A stretch of DNA of 64,000 bases, taken from Streptococcus ratti FA-1 = DSM 20564 (GTDB lineage: Bacteria > Bacillota > Bacilli > Lactobacillales > Streptococcaceae). The DNA lies in the NCBI RefSeq assembly GCF_000286075.1, contig NZ_AJTZ01000005.1, forward strand, positions 806,001 to 870,000, written 5' to 3'. The notes beneath the pieces are model-generated. The model searched no databases, had not been told where the DNA came from, and was given only the letters and a program-made list of their open reading frames with translations. Positions 35,251 through 44,565 of the stretch are shown in pieces; position 1 is the stretch's first letter, and each line of letters begins with the position of its first letter. Both the position numbers and the translations under genes were made by a program.

Positions 35251-36594
35251 ATGACTCTTAAAACACAATTAGGCATTATTGCTGGCAGAACCGCCCATTT
35301 TATTCTCAGCAAATTGGGACGCGGCTCAACCCTGCCGGGGAAAATTGCCCTTAAATTTGACAAAGATATCTTAAATACGCTGGCCAAAGACTACGAAATC
35401 ATCGTTGTGACGGGGACTAACGGTAAAACCCTGACCACTGCCCTGACAGTCGGTATCCTCAAGGAAGCATACGGCCAAGTGCTGACGAATCCCAGCGGTG
35501 CTAATATGATCACAGGCATTACAGCGACCTTTTTAACGGCCAAAAAAAATAAGAATGGCAAAAAGATAGCTGTCTTGGAGATTGATGAGGCCAGCCTCCC
35601 TAAAATCACAGAATACCTGACACCCAGCCTTTTTGTCTTCACTAACATTTTTCGTGACCAGATGGATCGTTACGGAGAAATCTATACAACCTATCAGATG
35701 ATTTTAGACGGTGCAGCCAAGGCACCGCAGGCAACTATTTTAGCTAACGGAGACAGCCCGCTTTTTCATTCTGTCAAAACGATCAATCCTATGCGCTACT
35801 ATGGCTTTGATATTGAAAAGCATGAAGCTAAACTGGCCCACTACAATACAGAAGGAATTCTTTGTCCCAACTGTCAGCACATCTTACAGTATCACTTCAA
35901 CACCTATGCTAATTTGGGCGATTATATCTGCCAGCATTGCGGCTTTAAACGGCCTCGGCTGGATTATGCACTGACGGATTTGACCAAAATCACCAATACA
36001 GCTTCTGAATTTATCATTGATAAGCATAGCTACAAAATTAATGTCGGCGGACTATATAACATTTACAATGCCCTTGCTGCTGTTGCAGTTGCCGAATTTT
36101 TTGGGGTTGCTCCTGAAAAAATTAAGGCTGGTTTTAATAAGAGCCGGGCAGTCTTTGGCCGCCAGGAAACCTTTAAAATCGGCAATAAATCTTGCACACT
36201 GGTTCTCATTAAGAATCCTGTCGGAGCCAGTCAGGCGCTTGATATGATTAAATTGGCTCCCTATCCTTTCACCTTGTCTGTTCTTCTCAATGCCAATTAT
36301 GCTGACGGAATTGATACCAGCTGGATTTGGGATGCGAATTTTGAAAGTATCTTAGAGATGGATATTCCTGAAATTTTCACAGGGGGTATCCGCCATTCAG
36401 AAATTGCCAGACGTCTGCGGGTAACAGGATATGACGAGAACAAGATTCACCAAGCCGAAAAATTAGAGGACATCATGACCATGATTGAACAGCAGGAGAC
36501 AGACCATGCCTATATTCTGGCGACTTACACTGCCATGCTGGAATTTCGCAGCCTTTTAGCAGGCAAACATGCTGTCGGAAAGGAGATGAACTAA
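35251..36594 (+). CDS. murT: MurT, Mur-ligase subunit of lipid II isoglutaminyl synthase
   Basis: This 447-residue protein has the Mur ligase P-loop [11 protein letters not shown] near residue 54 and EIDEASLP. A zinc-ribbon insert (CPNCQHIL...CQHCGF, about 208-235) and a C-terminal DUF1727 domain follow; these are typical of MurT and absent from MurC-F. With GatD it amidates the D-Glu of lipid II using ATP and glutamine. Its stop overlaps the gatD start by one base (TAATG). It is divergent from cdaA with about 110 nt between. Confidence 0.95.
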   Translation: MTLKTQLGIIAGRTAHFILSKLGRGSTLPGKIALKFDKDILNTLAKDYEIIVVTGTNGKTLTTALTVGILKEAYGQVLTNPSGANMITGITATFLTAKKNKNGKKIAVLEIDEASLPKITEYLTPSLFVFTNIFRDQMDRYGEIYTTYQMILDGAAKAPQATILANGDSPLFHSVKTINPMRYYGFDIEKHEAKLAHYNTEGILCPNCQHILQYHFNTYANLGDYICQHCGFKRPRLDYALTDLTKITNTASEFIIDKHSYKINVGGLYNIYNALAAVAVAEFFGVAPEKIKAGFNKSRAVFGRQETFKIGNKSCTLVLIKNPVGASQALDMIKLAPYPFTLSVLLNANYADGIDTSWIWDANFESILEMDIPEIFTGGIRHSEIARRLRVTGYDENKIHQAEKLEDIMTMIEQQETDHAYILATYTAMLEFRSLLAGKHAVGKEMN

Positions 36595-37382
36595 TGGTTT
36601 ATACATCTTTGCAGTCCCCTGACAGACCGGATTATCAATATCAACTCAGAGTTGCCCATCTCTATGGCAATCTGCTCAACACCTACGGTGATAACGGCAA
36701 TGTGCTCATGCTCAAATATGTCGGTGAAAAATTAAAGGCCCAAATGACCTTTGATATTGTTTCACTGGGAGATTCTTTTAATGAAAAGAACTACGATATC
36801 ATTTTCTTCGGCGGCGGCCAAGATTATGAACAATCTATCGTTGCCAAGGATCTGCCCGATAAAAAGGTTAGCATCAGCCGCTTTATTGAGGCAGGAGGTG
36901 TTGGTCTTGCCATCTGCGGCGGCTTTCAGCTTTTGGGAAAGCACTATATCCAAGCTGACGGAAAAAAGATTGACGGTATCGGTGTGATGGGCCACTATAC
37001 GCTCAATCAGGACAACAATCGCTATATTGGTGATATCAAGATTCACAATGACGAATTTAACGAGACCTATTATGGTTTTGAAAATCATCAGGGCAGGACT
37101 TTCCTATCAGACGACGAAAAACCTTTGGGTAAGGTCGTTTACGGCAACGGTAACAATCAAGAAGACGGCACCGAAGGTGTCCATTATAAAAATATTTTTG
37201 GCTCCTATTTTCACGGTCCCCTGCTTTCACGCAATGCCAACCTTGCCTATCGTTTAGTCACCACTGCTCTTAAAAATAAATATGGTCAAAACATCAGTCT
37301 GCCTGCTTACCAAGATATTCTCAGCCTTGAAGTCGCTGAAGAATACGGCGACGTTAAAAGCAAGGCAGAATTTGAGAAATAG
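36594..37382 (+). CDS. gatD: GatD, glutaminase subunit of lipid II isoglutaminyl synthase
   Basis: This 262-residue class I glutamine amidotransferase of the CobB/CobQ-like type starts the conserved part at [21 protein letters not shown]. The nucleophile Cys sits in [10 protein letters not shown] (about residue 106) and the His in [12 protein letters not shown]. It releases ammonia from glutamine for MurT. Amidated lipid II is needed for efficient cross-linking by transpeptidases. It is coupled to murT by a one-base overlap. Confidence 0.95.
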   Translation: MVYTSLQSPDRPDYQYQLRVAHLYGNLLNTYGDNGNVLMLKYVGEKLKAQMTFDIVSLGDSFNEKNYDIIFFGGGQDYEQSIVAKDLPDKKVSISRFIEAGGVGLAICGGFQLLGKHYIQADGKKIDGIGVMGHYTLNQDNNRYIGDIKIHNDEFNETYYGFENHQGRTFLSDDEKPLGKVVYGNGNNQEDGTEGVHYKNIFGSYFHGPLLSRNANLAYRLVTTALKNKYGQNISLPAYQDILSLEVAEEYGDVKSKAEFEK

Positions 37383-37390
37383 CAGGCATC

Positions 37391-37441
37391 AAAAAGAGTG
37401 CAGCAGTATTCCAGAAGGAATTGATCTTGCTGCACTCTTTT
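37391..37441 (+). terminator. Terminator of murT-gatD
   Basis: AAAAGAGTGCAGCA and TGCTGCACTCTTTT form a perfect 14-bp stem across a 23-nt loop. Confidence 0.9.
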
Positions 37442-37533
37442 GATTGTCATGCCATCTTTATCGTTGAATAAACAGTCGCTACCTTACTTAACAGACTAAA
37501 TGCACAGAGACTGGAAATTGTATTGACCCTCAC

Positions 37534-37591
37534 AAGAGTTGGACAAAAAATCTAACTTTAGAGGTGTGGTACACCTTCCTTCCAGACTCTT
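37534..37591 (-). terminator. Second long hairpin, probable terminator of the ABC-F gene
   Basis: AAGAGTTGGA pairs with TCCAGACTCTT (one bulge), and inside is a perfect AGGTGT/ACACCT stem. It lies about 60 nt beyond the ABC-F stop. The stretch around it (37442-37652) holds no gene. Confidence 0.5.
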
Positions 37592-37652
37592 TTAAAACTG
37601 CATCAACACGAGTTTGTGCGCTCAGCTAGAGCTTAGCTAATATGCTGCCTAG

Positions 37653-39557
37653 CTACTGACAGCCTTCTGCTTTTTCCGATAAAGCTGCCCATTCTTCCAT
37701 AAGCTCCTCCTGCTGAAACGCCAACTGATCCATCTCCTTTTGCAGCTCCATAAGTTGGTTGGCATCGTTGGTTGCTGCCATCTGCTCACTAATGCTATTT
37801 TGCCGATTTTCAAGCTCTTCTATCCTTCTCTCTGCTTCTTCGAGCTGACGGATTACTTTCCTTAATTCTTTTTGACTAGCCTTTTGACTGTGATAATCTT
37901 GGGCTGCCGCTGATGCTGAAGACGATGGGGCTTGGTTTTCCAGTTTAGCTGTTTTTTCTGGTTTCTTTTCTAAATAATAATCATAATCCCCCAGATAGAG
38001 CTTAGAACCGCTTTCTGAAATTTCTAGGACCTTTGTGGCAAGACGGTTAATAAAATAACGGTCGTGACTGACAAAAATGAGTGTCCCATCAAAATCAATC
38101 AAGGCATCTTCAAGAACTTCCTTGCTGTCAATATCCAGATGATTGGTCGGTTCATCCAAAACCAGAAAATTATTGTCTTCCATGGATAATTTAGCCAGCA
38201 GCAAGCGAGCCTTTTCACCACCTGACAGCATGGCGACTGTCTTTTGCACATCATCACCAGAAAACAGAAAGGCTCCCAAACGGTTTCTGATGTCTATTTC
38301 CCGGCTTGTCGGAAAAGCCGACCAAAGTTCTTCCAAAACAGTATTGCCAGCTGTCAGATTAGACTGAGTTTGGTCGTAATAACCCAGCAAAACATTGGCA
38401 CCGTATTTGATATCGCCTTTAATGAGCGGGACTGTTCCAAGAATTGACTTTATTAAAGTTGTTTTTCCGATGCCATTAGGGCCAACAACAGCTATAGCAT
38501 CATACTTGCTGACGTCCATATTAATGGGGGCAGACAAAATCTCGCCCTCATAACCAATAGCCGCATCGGTAACTTTTAGAACTTCTCTGCCGGAAGGCTT
38601 GCTTGATTTAAAGGTCATGTGAGCTTTTTTAGCCTTGCTGTCAGGCTTTTCCAAGCGTTCCATTTTTTCCAGCTGCTTACGCCGCGACTGTGCACGCTTG
38701 GTCGTTGACGCACGGACAATATTGCGCTGAACAAAATCTTCTAATTTGGCAATTTCCTTTTGCTGCTTTTCAAACAGCTTTTCCTCAGCTAAAAGTTTCT
38801 GGGCTTTTTGCTCCATAAAACTAGAATAATTGCCAACATACCGATCCAATGAATGCTTGGTCAAATCAAGGGTTAGGGTTGCTACCTTATCTAAGAAATA
38901 GCGGTCATGGCTGACGATAATCAGCGCCCCTTGATAATGTGTCAAATAGTTTTCCAGCCAGGCGATGGTTTCAATGTCCAAATGGTTGGTCGGCTCATCA
39001 AGAACTAAGAGTTCAGGTTTTTCTAAAAGCATCTTGGCCAAGGCTAAACGCGTATTTTGTCCGCCAGACAGATCTGAAATTTTCATTTGCCACATGGACT
39101 CATCAAATTGGAATGCATTTAAAATAGCACGAATGTCACTCTCATAAGTAAAACCGCCTCTTATTCTAAAGTCTTCAGACAGTTTATCATAAGTCTGCAT
39201 GAGATCATCCAATTCAGAACCTGTCAGCTCACCCATTTTCATTTCCAGCTGACGCAGGCGCTCTTCGTCTTGGCGCAGATTATCAAAAACATGGAGCATT
39301 TCTTCAAAAATAGTGCTGTCAGACTCAAAACGGCTGTTCTGTGCCAAGTATGACAAAGACAGTCCCCGCTTTTTGTCAATGCTTCCTGAGCTCGCTGCTT
39401 CTTCTCCCACCAGTATTTTTAAAAGAGTAGATTTTCCTGCACCATTGCGTCCGACAAGAGCAATGCGATCGCGCTCATCTACCTGAATAGTAATATTATC
39501 AAAAAGTACATCACCGGCAAAAGAACGTTCAATCTTGTTTCCTTGTAAAATAATCAT
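37653..39557 (-). CDS. ABC-F family ATPase (YdiF/Uup-like)
   Basis: This 634-residue soluble protein has two ABC modules without membrane parts. Walker A sequences are GRNGAGKST (about 36) and GPNGIGKTT (about 355), the signatures are LSGGQ and LSGGEKARLLLAK, and the Walker B motifs are LLVLDEPTNHLDIET and FLVLDEPTNHLDIDS. A charged linker joins them, and a C-terminal coiled coil (about 555-630) follows. ABC-F proteins bind the ribosomal E site and relieve stalling; some protect from antibiotics. The length and coiled coil fit the YdiF group. No resistance claim is justified. Confidence 0.92.
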   Translation of the reverse strand: MIILQGNKIERSFAGDVLFDNITIQVDERDRIALVGRNGAGKSTLLKILVGEEAASSGSIDKKRGLSLSYLAQNSRFESDSTIFEEMLHVFDNLRQDEERLRQLEMKMGELTGSELDDLMQTYDKLSEDFRIRGGFTYESDIRAILNAFQFDESMWQMKISDLSGGQNTRLALAKMLLEKPELLVLDEPTNHLDIETIAWLENYLTHYQGALIIVSHDRYFLDKVATLTLDLTKHSLDRYVGNYSSFMEQKAQKLLAEEKLFEKQQKEIAKLEDFVQRNIVRASTTKRAQSRRKQLEKMERLEKPDSKAKKAHMTFKSSKPSGREVLKVTDAAIGYEGEILSAPINMDVSKYDAIAVVGPNGIGKTTLIKSILGTVPLIKGDIKYGANVLLGYYDQTQSNLTAGNTVLEELWSAFPTSREIDIRNRLGAFLFSGDDVQKTVAMLSGGEKARLLLAKLSMEDNNFLVLDEPTNHLDIDSKEVLEDALIDFDGTLIFVSHDRYFINRLATKVLEISESGSKLYLGDYDYYLEKKPEKTAKLENQAPSSSASAAAQDYHSQKASQKELRKVIRQLEEAERRIEELENRQNSISEQMAATNDANQLMELQKEMDQLAFQQEELMEEWAALSEKAEGCQ

Positions 39558-39603
39558 AGGTCTATTCTATCAAATCTCCATCATCTAAGCCAGCTGCAAT
39601 AGC

Positions 39604-39645
39604 AAAAAAAGAGCGGCTGCTCAACTCTCAGGCACAGCTGCCGAA
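39604..39645 (-). terminator. Probable terminator of the polysaccharide operon
   Basis: On the minus strand an imperfect CGGCAGCT/AGCAGCCG stem is followed by CTCTTTTTTT. It lies about 60 nt past the GH8 gene. Confidence 0.55.
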
Positions 39646-39703
39646 GTTTAAGTCAACCGTTCTTTTGATTATTTCGTCATTTTTGCTAGCTTTCAAGCAG
39701 CAA

Positions 39704-40813
39704 TCAGTCTCCCAAAACAGCCATAGTGGTCAAGGCTGAGTCATAATAATTCGTTGAGGACAGACCGTCCATAAAGACTTTCTTTTCCTGCTGGTGGAGA
39801 CGCTCATATTTATGGTCTAACTTTTTAGCCGCATAAAAGATAGGTGCATCAAAGCTGGCAGACTGATGCGCATCCAAACGTTTGCCGTTCAGCTTATAAC
39901 CCGCATAAATGCTTTTTTGTTTCATAAAGAAATTCATCATCTTTTTGAGCATCTTCTGACTTTGCTTGTCCTTGCTTCTGGCTAGGTTATAAGGCATGCG
40001 GCAGGCATTGTAATAATAATCGCCGTCATACTTGCTGGCAACCAAATTCGCTTTAGCAGCCTTAACTTCACCGGACTCGCGAACCCACATAAAGTCTGGG
40101 AAAAGGCCAGTCTTATGCTGATCGCTCATTTTTTCCAAGCTGTTAAGCATTGAAGATTTAATCGTTTTCCAAGTATCATTTTTACTAAAATCGTAGAAAA
40201 CATCAAACTGTTCGGGCAGGACATCTGACGTTCTAACTAGGTCATAATAATCAGTTCCCTTGACGGCCCAATTTCCGACAGTCAGGGATTTCGTTTCTGC
40301 ATTATAATTGTAGGCTAAAATATCATTTAAGAGGAGCTTAGCCTGCTTCTTATAAGTATCAGCTTTATCAGACCAAAGCTCAGCAGCCTTAATCAAAGAA
40401 TAAGCAATATAGAGATCCCCGTCTGTGGCGCTGTTAGACAAGTCTTCAATAGAACCGTCTGCTTTGATGTTTTGCTTCCAAGACATCAGCTGCGTACCTG
40501 CGGTACGGTGGTCCATATAATAGCGATAGAGCTTGCTAAATTCTTCCTTACTGTCGGCACCTTTTCGAGCAGCCTCAACAGCAATATACATCCCATAGCC
40601 TTGTCCTTCAGAAAGGGCTGTTGTCGCGTCTTCGTCTGTTGCTGTCTTGATATAGGCGCTTTTGCCGTGGGTCACCACATAGTATTTGGACCATTCTTCA
40701 TAAACGTTTTGCTGCATATCATCAGTACTTTTAATACGAATAATGTAAAATCCTGCAGTCAGTATCGCAAGAAAGAGGATAAACCAAATATATTTTAATT
40801 TCTTCTTTTTCAC
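39704..40813 (-). CDS. Membrane-anchored glycoside hydrolase family 8 enzyme
   Basis: This 369-residue protein has a short basic N-terminus, one membrane helix (YIWFILFLAILTAGFYIIRI) and an external GH8 domain. The catalytic acid Glu is in SEGQGYGMYIAVEAA (about residue 69), and TDGDLYIAYSL carries the conserved Asp. GH8 members such as BcsZ cut beta-1,4 glucans, and PssZ cuts the Listeria Pss polymer. The start is GTG at 40813, eight nt after AAAGGAG. It lies 11 nt after the synthase gene, so it probably trims or releases the polymer made by it. Confidence 0.88.
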   Translation of the reverse strand: MKKKKLKYIWFILFLAILTAGFYIIRIKSTDDMQQNVYEEWSKYYVVTHGKSAYIKTATDEDATTALSEGQGYGMYIAVEAARKGADSKEEFSKLYRYYMDHRTAGTQLMSWKQNIKADGSIEDLSNSATDGDLYIAYSLIKAAELWSDKADTYKKQAKLLLNDILAYNYNAETKSLTVGNWAVKGTDYYDLVRTSDVLPEQFDVFYDFSKNDTWKTIKSSMLNSLEKMSDQHKTGLFPDFMWVRESGEVKAAKANLVASKYDGDYYYNACRMPYNLARSKDKQSQKMLKKMMNFFMKQKSIYAGYKLNGKRLDAHQSASFDAPIFYAAKKLDHKYERLHQQEKKVFMDGLSSTNYYDSALTTMAVLGD

Positions 40814-40824
40814 TTCTTTCTCCT

Positions 40825-42138
40825 TTAACCTGCAAATCGTTTCGTTTTAACCCACTTCGTTCCATCACGGCGTAAGATTTTATCCATCATAACAGAACAA
40901 ACAGATGAAATTGATACTATGATAAAGAGCTGCGTATAAGTAAAATAAGACAATAACGCAATCCAAATCTGGCTAACCGTTGCCTGACCGTGCTGGGTCG
41001 CCTGCGAGATGGAAATTTGCAAAAGGTAAAGCAAGATCATCAAGAACCAGTTAAAGAGCAAAAGCTGCGCCATATACACATTGTTGGTATCAAAGGCAAA
41101 AGGAATCTGAACACCTGGTTTGAATAAACCAATAATCAAGGCTATCAGATTAGAGAAGAAAAGAATATCTGATAAAACAATAGCCGCATTAAACCAAAAG
41201 AAGGTACAGGCATAATAGAAAACTTCCCATTTGACACGCCAGTTGCCGCGACCAAAAAGATGTTTGAAATTGGCAATAACCACTTCATAATTTCCCTTAG
41301 CCCAGCGCTTTCTTTGCAAATAGTAAGATTTCAGCGTTTCAGGTTCTTGCTGGAAGGCTTCAGAGTTATGGGCCAGGGCGATTAGTTTTCCGCTTTGCAT
41401 AATTTTAAAGGAAATATCCGCATCTTCTGTCAGCGCACCATTTCGCCAGCCGCCAATACTCTTAACAAATTCTGTGTTGATGATAAAGTTCGTTCCGGGA
41501 ATCCGGCCAATCTTACCCAAATGCCACATGCCAACATGCTGGATCCGCTGTGTCACAACGATTTCCTGATTGATACAGCGAGTCAGGAAATTTTGGTTGG
41601 CGTTACGAGTCTTATTGCGTCCAAAGGCTGCAACATGGCGTTCAGGATCTTCCATCACTTTTTGCACAAGGAAATACAGAGCATTTCTTTCAGGCATAGC
41701 ATCAGCATCGTAAACGCAGATGTAATCCCCTTTTGCCATTTTCAGGGCGTCATTCAAAACGCCTGCCTTTCCGCCAGTACCAGTACGGTCAATCAAGGTT
41801 AAATCACGGTTAGCATATTGCGGCATAGCCTTCACCTTTTGCATTTCCTGATAGGTATTATCTTCACAGTTATCCGCAAAGAGAATAACTTCTACCTTAT
41901 CATGAGGGTAATTCATGTCTAAAATAGCCTTAGCTGTCTGCGCGATAACCACATCTTCATTATGGGCCGGAACAACCACTGTTATCATCGGATATTCAGG
42001 CAAAGGGCTGGTATCAACGTCAAAATCACTGTGCTTAAACCAGAAATGAACGGCCGACATTAAAATGATTAAGGCCATTGCCAAAGAAGACCAAATTGAG
42101 ATTAAACTAATAATCATTAAAATCTGACTAATCATCAT
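40825..42138 (-). CDS. Processive glycosyltransferase family 2 polysaccharide synthase
   Basis: This 437-residue membrane synthase has an N-terminal helix (about 3-28), a GT2 domain with VVPAHNEDVVI, FADNCEDNT, DADAMPERNAL (DxD), TEDADISFKI and QRKRWAKGN (QxxRW), and about four C-terminal helices. This arrangement, with D,D,TED,QxxRW, is that of processive synthases such as IcaA/PgaC and BcsA, which extrude the polymer while making it. It has no PilZ domain. The neighbouring UDP-GlcNAc 2-epimerase suggests an N-acetylmannosamine-containing product; that is inference. Its start overlaps the small peptide gene. Confidence 0.9.
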   Translation of the reverse strand: MMISQILMIISLISIWSSLAMALIILMSAVHFWFKHSDFDVDTSPLPEYPMITVVVPAHNEDVVIAQTAKAILDMNYPHDKVEVILFADNCEDNTYQEMQKVKAMPQYANRDLTLIDRTGTGGKAGVLNDALKMAKGDYICVYDADAMPERNALYFLVQKVMEDPERHVAAFGRNKTRNANQNFLTRCINQEIVVTQRIQHVGMWHLGKIGRIPGTNFIINTEFVKSIGGWRNGALTEDADISFKIMQSGKLIALAHNSEAFQQEPETLKSYYLQRKRWAKGNYEVVIANFKHLFGRGNWRVKWEVFYYACTFFWFNAAIVLSDILFFSNLIALIIGLFKPGVQIPFAFDTNNVYMAQLLLFNWFLMILLYLLQISISQATQHGQATVSQIWIALLSYFTYTQLFIIVSISSVCSVMMDKILRRDGTKWVKTKRFAG

Positions 42139-42268
42139 CCACCGCCTTAAAGTTTTTATTCACTCGTTCAAGAATCACTAAATAGCTGATGAATAAGATG
42201 ACAAAACAAGCCGCAAAAAAGAGACTTATGCCAAGTCCGATATTAAAAAATACATTTGTTAAATTCAT
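42128..42268 (-). CDS. Small single-helix membrane peptide (46 residues) in the polysaccharide operon
   Basis: ATG 42268 to TAG 42128 encodes 46 residues: a short polar start (MNLTNVFFNIG), one long hydrophobic helix (ISLFFAACFVILFISYLVIL) and a charged tail (ERVNKNFKAVDDD). GTGGAG precedes the ATG closely. The end overlaps the synthase start by 11 nt, in a different frame, so translation is likely coupled. It fills the gap of the operon neatly, which supports a real gene. No family is recognised; a small partner of the synthase is a fair guess. Confidence 0.75.
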   Translation of the reverse strand: MNLTNVFFNIGLGISLFFAACFVILFISYLVILERVNKNFKAVDDD

Positions 42269-42280
42269 AACTCCACTCAC

Positions 42281-43069
42281 TTAATATTCTACAATGATAT
42301 GAGTTTCCAAGAGACGTTCCAATCTCTTGATAATATCCTCATAATAGGCATAACGCTGCCAATTCTCATGATCAACCATCTGATAGCCATACTGAAATTG
42401 GATCTCATGAGTACTGTTTTCGTTATTAAACCGAATCTTGCTCAGATTAATACTGATTTCTTCTTCAAGTCCCCTATGCCAGTTGGGATCTGAACTGGTC
42501 TGAACAATGAAAAACAAACCATTTCTCAAGTAAAAGACCCTGTCGCTGTCTTGTTTGGACTTAAAGATAGCACGGTTAATCCGCTTAATACTGGCATAGT
42601 ATTCTTTGGGCTGCGTTTGCTTAAATTGTTCGGCATGTGCCCAGCTGACCAGCATGGTCTGAATTGTGATATCATCAGAATGCTGAGCCTTGCGGGCATA
42701 ATATTCATAATAGCTCTTAGCCTTAGAAGTCTGAACTGCAATAGAACTTTTTTTCTCTAAAATCAGACCTTCCATCCGATTGGCAATGATTAATATAATA
42801 GGCAGAGCAACAATTAAAACCAAGCGGTCTCTCAAAGGAATATAAGAAATACCGACTATAAGAATAAAAGCTCCAATAATAAGAGTAAAGAGCTCTGTCC
42901 AAGTGACCAGCAAATCAGTCAAGAACCAAGGGGTCAGTACAGCCATAAAAATAAGAAAACCATAAATACCCGCAATCATCGGTCCATACTGAAAAGCAAC
43001 ATAGATGCTTGAACCAGCAGCCAAGATCAAAAGCAAGAACATACCGGAAAGATTTAGTAATCGTCTCAT
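42281..43069 (-). CDS. Four-helix membrane protein with a degenerate GGDEF-like cytosolic domain
   Basis: From ATG 43069 it has 262 residues; an upstream ATG at 43111 overlaps wecB and is less likely. Four membrane helices fill about residues 5-105. The cytosolic part resembles a GGDEF fold: IQTMLVSWAHAEQFKQTQP, then SDRVFYLRNGLFFIVQ where active cyclases have SDRVxRxGGDEFxIL, then IQFQYGYQMV. The catalytic GGDEF is replaced by NGLFF, and the RxxD inhibitory site is absent. So it should not make c-di-GMP and may not bind it canonically. A regulatory or receptor role in polymer synthesis, like PelD or Listeria PssE, is inferred. Confidence 0.72.
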   Translation of the reverse strand: MRRLLNLSGMFLLLILAAGSSIYVAFQYGPMIAGIYGFLIFMAVLTPWFLTDLLVTWTELFTLIIGAFILIVGISYIPLRDRLVLIVALPIILIIANRMEGLILEKKSSIAVQTSKAKSYYEYYARKAQHSDDITIQTMLVSWAHAEQFKQTQPKEYYASIKRINRAIFKSKQDSDRVFYLRNGLFFIVQTSSDPNWHRGLEEEISINLSKIRFNNENSTHEIQFQYGYQMVDHENWQRYAYYEDIIKRLERLLETHIIVEY

Positions 43070-43076
43070 GCTAAAC

Positions 43077-44225
43077 TCATTCCCCCATTCCAAAATCTTC
43101 TGGACGCTCACCGCCGTTAAAATAATAAGAAATAGCGTCTAAAATACGTTCAGAGGCTTGACCGTCTCCATATGGATTTTTAGTCTGAGCCATCTCATCA
43201 TAGGCTTCTTTATTATCCAGCAGCTCTGTCATCGCGCTTCTTACAGCATCTTCTTCGGTACCCACCAGTTTCAAAGTTCCAGCAGCTACACCTTCCGGAC
43301 GCTCTGTCGTATCCCTCAATACTAAGACCGGCTTGCCCAGCGAAGGAGCCTCTTCCTGAACACCGCCAGAATCCGACATGATGAAATAGCTCTTGTTGGC
43401 TAAATTATGAAAGTCCACAACATCGAGCGGTTCAATCAGATGAACCCGTTTAACATCTGCTAAAATTTCCTTGGCCGCTTCCTGTACAGAAGGGCTGAGA
43501 TGAACTGGATAGACAATTTCAACATCGGGATAGGCAGCTAGAACTGATCTCATCGTTTTAAAGACTCTGCGCATGGGCTCACCTTGATTTTCACGGCGGT
43601 GCATGGTAACCAAAATAATCCGGTTGTCTGGATTAATGGCATCAAGCACCTGGTGATGGTAGTCCTCTTTTACGGTCAGAGCCAAGGCATCAATAGCTGT
43701 GTTTCCAGTGACAAAAATTTGTTCAGCGGGATGATTTTCTGTTAACAGATTATCCCGGCTTTGATTGGTCGGTGCAAAGTAAAGATCCGATACAACATCG
43801 GTTACCTGACGGTTAACCTCTTCAGGAAATGGCGAATACTTATTCCATGTCCTAAGACCTGCCTCAACATGACCGATTTTAATTTGATTGTAAAAAGCAG
43901 AGATACTGGTTGCAAGAGTTGTTGTTGTATCACCGTGTACTAAAATAACATCAGGTTTTTCACTCTTGAGGACTTCGTCAAGTTTGTTAATCACATTGGT
44001 TGTAATTGTTGACAAGGTCTGCTGCTTACTCATGATGTTCAAATCATAATCAGGGTCAATGCCAAATGTTTCCAGTACCTGATCAAGCATCTGCCGATGC
44101 TGAGCAGTCACAACAGTCACCGCATCAAAACGATCAGTCTGCTGTTTTAAAGACCTGATCAAGGGAGCCATCTTAATGGCCTCCGGTCTGGTACCGAAAA
44201 CAAGCATAACTTTAATTTTTTTCAT
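43077..44225 (-). CDS. wecB: UDP-N-acetylglucosamine 2-epimerase (non-hydrolysing)
   Basis: This 382-residue enzyme starts MKKIKVMLVFGTRPEAIKMAPLI, the UDP-GlcNAc-binding start of WecB/MnaA. It has VVTAQHRQMLDQVLETFGI, HVEAGLRTWNKYSPFPEEVNR with the catalytic Glu and Arg, and SDSGGVQEEAPSLGKPVLVLRDTTERPE. It makes UDP-ManNAc in the cytosol. As first gene of the operon it supplies a specific sugar nucleotide, which points to a ManNAc-containing polymer; teichoic-acid-type use is an alternative. Confidence 0.96.
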   Translation of the reverse strand: MKKIKVMLVFGTRPEAIKMAPLIRSLKQQTDRFDAVTVVTAQHRQMLDQVLETFGIDPDYDLNIMSKQQTLSTITTNVINKLDEVLKSEKPDVILVHGDTTTTLATSISAFYNQIKIGHVEAGLRTWNKYSPFPEEVNRQVTDVVSDLYFAPTNQSRDNLLTENHPAEQIFVTGNTAIDALALTVKEDYHHQVLDAINPDNRIILVTMHRRENQGEPMRRVFKTMRSVLAAYPDVEIVYPVHLSPSVQEAAKEILADVKRVHLIEPLDVVDFHNLANKSYFIMSDSGGVQEEAPSLGKPVLVLRDTTERPEGVAAGTLKLVGTEEDAVRSAMTELLDNKEAYDEMAQTKNPYGDGQASERILDAISYYFNGGERPEDFGMGE

Positions 44226-44281
44226 GTTTCCTCTTTATGATAATTTTGAATTAATGTGTGCTAAAATGACACATCTTTGTC

Positions 44282-44310
44282 ATAATATCACTATTTTATT
44301 ACAAATTCAA
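44282..44310 (-). promoter_or_regulatory. Promoter of the polysaccharide operon
   Basis: TTGAAT (44305-44310), a 17-nt spacer and TATTAT (44282-44287) lie upstream of wecB. The leader is about 50 nt. Confidence 0.7.
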
Positions 44311-44368
44311 GACAAAAAGCTTTGAATTTTTTAAAAAACTTTTCCTTTATTTTATTATTATATTAAAA

Positions 44369-44393
44369 AACGCTCTTATTAAATAAGAGCGTT
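44369..44393 (-). terminator. Terminator of the metalloprotease gene
   Basis: A perfect 12-bp stem, AACGCTCTTATT / AATAAGAGCGTT, is followed by TTTTTT on the minus strand. The stretch from 44394 to 44565 is AT-rich with no gene. Confidence 0.85.
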
Positions 44394-44565
44394 CAATTAT
44401 TCAAAATCTTTATTTTATCAACCTTCAGCTGAGTTTAAGCAGAGCATCATATTTTTCTAATAAAATAATAAAAATAACAAAATCTGACAATTGCAACTAT
44501 TTCACAAATAACAATAAGATTAAATAAATATGATGATTACATTATATCATTAAAATATTTCACAT

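Noticed and set aside
37653..39557. Antibiotic-resistance ABC-F protein
   Set aside because: The architecture fits housekeeping YdiF/Uup-like members; nothing in the linker region supports a resistance claim.
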